A stretch of DNA of 5,678 bases from Cyclobacteriaceae bacterium. GTDB lineage: Bacteria > Bacteroidota > Bacteroidia > Cytophagales > Cyclobacteriaceae. The translations under genes and the position numbers were made by a program. Location: positions 1 to 5,678 of the forward strand of contig JALOMN010000128.1 of the NCBI GenBank assembly GCA_025455445.1, in the 5' to 3' direction. Shown piece after piece: positions 5,347 through 5,678 of the stretch; the stretch's first letter is position 1, and each line of letters begins with the position of its first letter. The notes beneath the pieces were generated by a model. That model saw only the letters and a list, made by a program, of their open reading frames with translations, had not been told where the DNA came from and searched no databases.

Positions 5347-5678
5347 CTTAAATAATTCATGAAATTCTGTTGCCTTTTCATTTTTAATCAAGTACTCAAA
5401 TGATCGCTTATCAAAATCTGACCGCTTTGAGGACAATAAATTTTCAGAACTGCCTGAGACTAGATGGTATTTACTGTTAATTGAGTTTATCACATCGCTT
5501 CTGTGCTTCTTCTGCAAATCCGGTGACTTTTCCGCTATACCCAAAACCCGGTTAATTTCTTCGATTGATGCAGTTTGATTAAGTTTTGATTTGATTAAAA
5601 TGAGTTTAAGCAAGTCTCTTTCCCTTGGTTCAAACACATCTAAATTTCCATTGGGGCTTATTGTTTTTGGAATAGTTT
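5335..5678 (-). CDS. Hypothetical protein, C-terminal 113 residues (partial)
   Basis: The reading frame stays open to the right edge of the window, so this is the C-terminal end of a longer protein. A GTG at 5637 could serve as a start for a 100-residue product, but 13 further in-frame sense codons continue upstream to the edge, and I regard a longer gene as more likely. The visible segment is charged and predicted mostly helical: EPRERDLLKLILIKS, then SIEEINRVLGIAEKSPDLQ, then KKHRSDVINSINSKYHLV, and finally KRSDFDKRSFEYLI. The 'EINRVLGI...QKKHRSDVINSIN' arrangement resembles C-terminal winged-helix-like regions I associate with uncharacterised Bacteroidota proteins, but I cannot name the family. 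No signal peptide or membrane segment is visible. It converges on the VOC gene with 32 nt between stop codons. Its base composition looks more AT-rich than the neighbours. Confidence 0.7.
   Translation of the reverse strand, partial: TIPKTISPNGNLDVFEPRERDLLKLILIKSKLNQTASIEEINRVLGIAEKSPDLQKKHRSDVINSINSKYHLVSGSSENLLSSKRSDFDKRSFEYLIKNEKATEFHELFKNVF

Noticed and set aside
1..5678. Defence island, toxin-antitoxin pair, CRISPR array or mobile element
   Set aside because: No nuclease, integrase, transposase, repeat-spacer array or small paired genes are visible; the genes are metabolic or structural.

Overview
The window looks like ordinary chromosomal DNA from a Bacteroidota bacterium, plausibly of the Cytophagia type. 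The signs are weak or absent Shine-Dalgarno sites with A-rich start regions, four consecutive exported proteins whose signal peptides end in Ala-Gln (the 'Bacteroidetes Q-rule'), and family members typical of that phylum. I see no RNA genes, CRISPR array, insertion sequence or integrase. No gene-free stretch exceeds about 130 bases.

Layout. Left, minus strand: the N-terminal part of a YegS/BmrU-type diacylglycerol/lipid kinase (1-391, off the left edge, TTG start). It lies 51 nt downstream of a complete secreted ten-repeat TPR protein (443-1549). A 129-bp divergent intergenic region (1550-1678) separates these from a plus-strand series: a secreted amidohydrolase-2 family TIM-barrel enzyme (1679-2788), a secreted SMP-30/gluconolactonase-like beta-propeller (2834-3766), a secreted DUF3500 protein (3812-4822), and a cytoplasmic YaeR/SMU1112c-type VOC metalloprotein (4913-5302). 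On the right edge a minus-strand gene of unknown function (5335-5678, C-terminal 113 residues visible) converges on the VOC gene.

How the genes may work together. The amidohydrolase, SMP-30-like protein and DUF3500 protein are co-directional, separated by exactly 45 nt each, and all exported. The first two keep their expected metal-ligand residues. They could form a periplasmic small-molecule (lactone, amide or carboxylate) catabolic set with DUF3500 as the unknown member, but this is inference from neighbourhood only. The VOC gene follows after 90 nt that contain a GC-rich palindrome and may be a separate unit.

The most interesting non-coding signals are a 9-bp inverted repeat that would bury the lipid kinase TTG start codon, a bulged 10-bp hairpin and a five-codon leader ORF with an ATGA overlap just ahead of the DUF3500 gene, and a palindrome with competing CGGG arms ahead of the VOC gene. 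I found no convincing defence system or mobile system.
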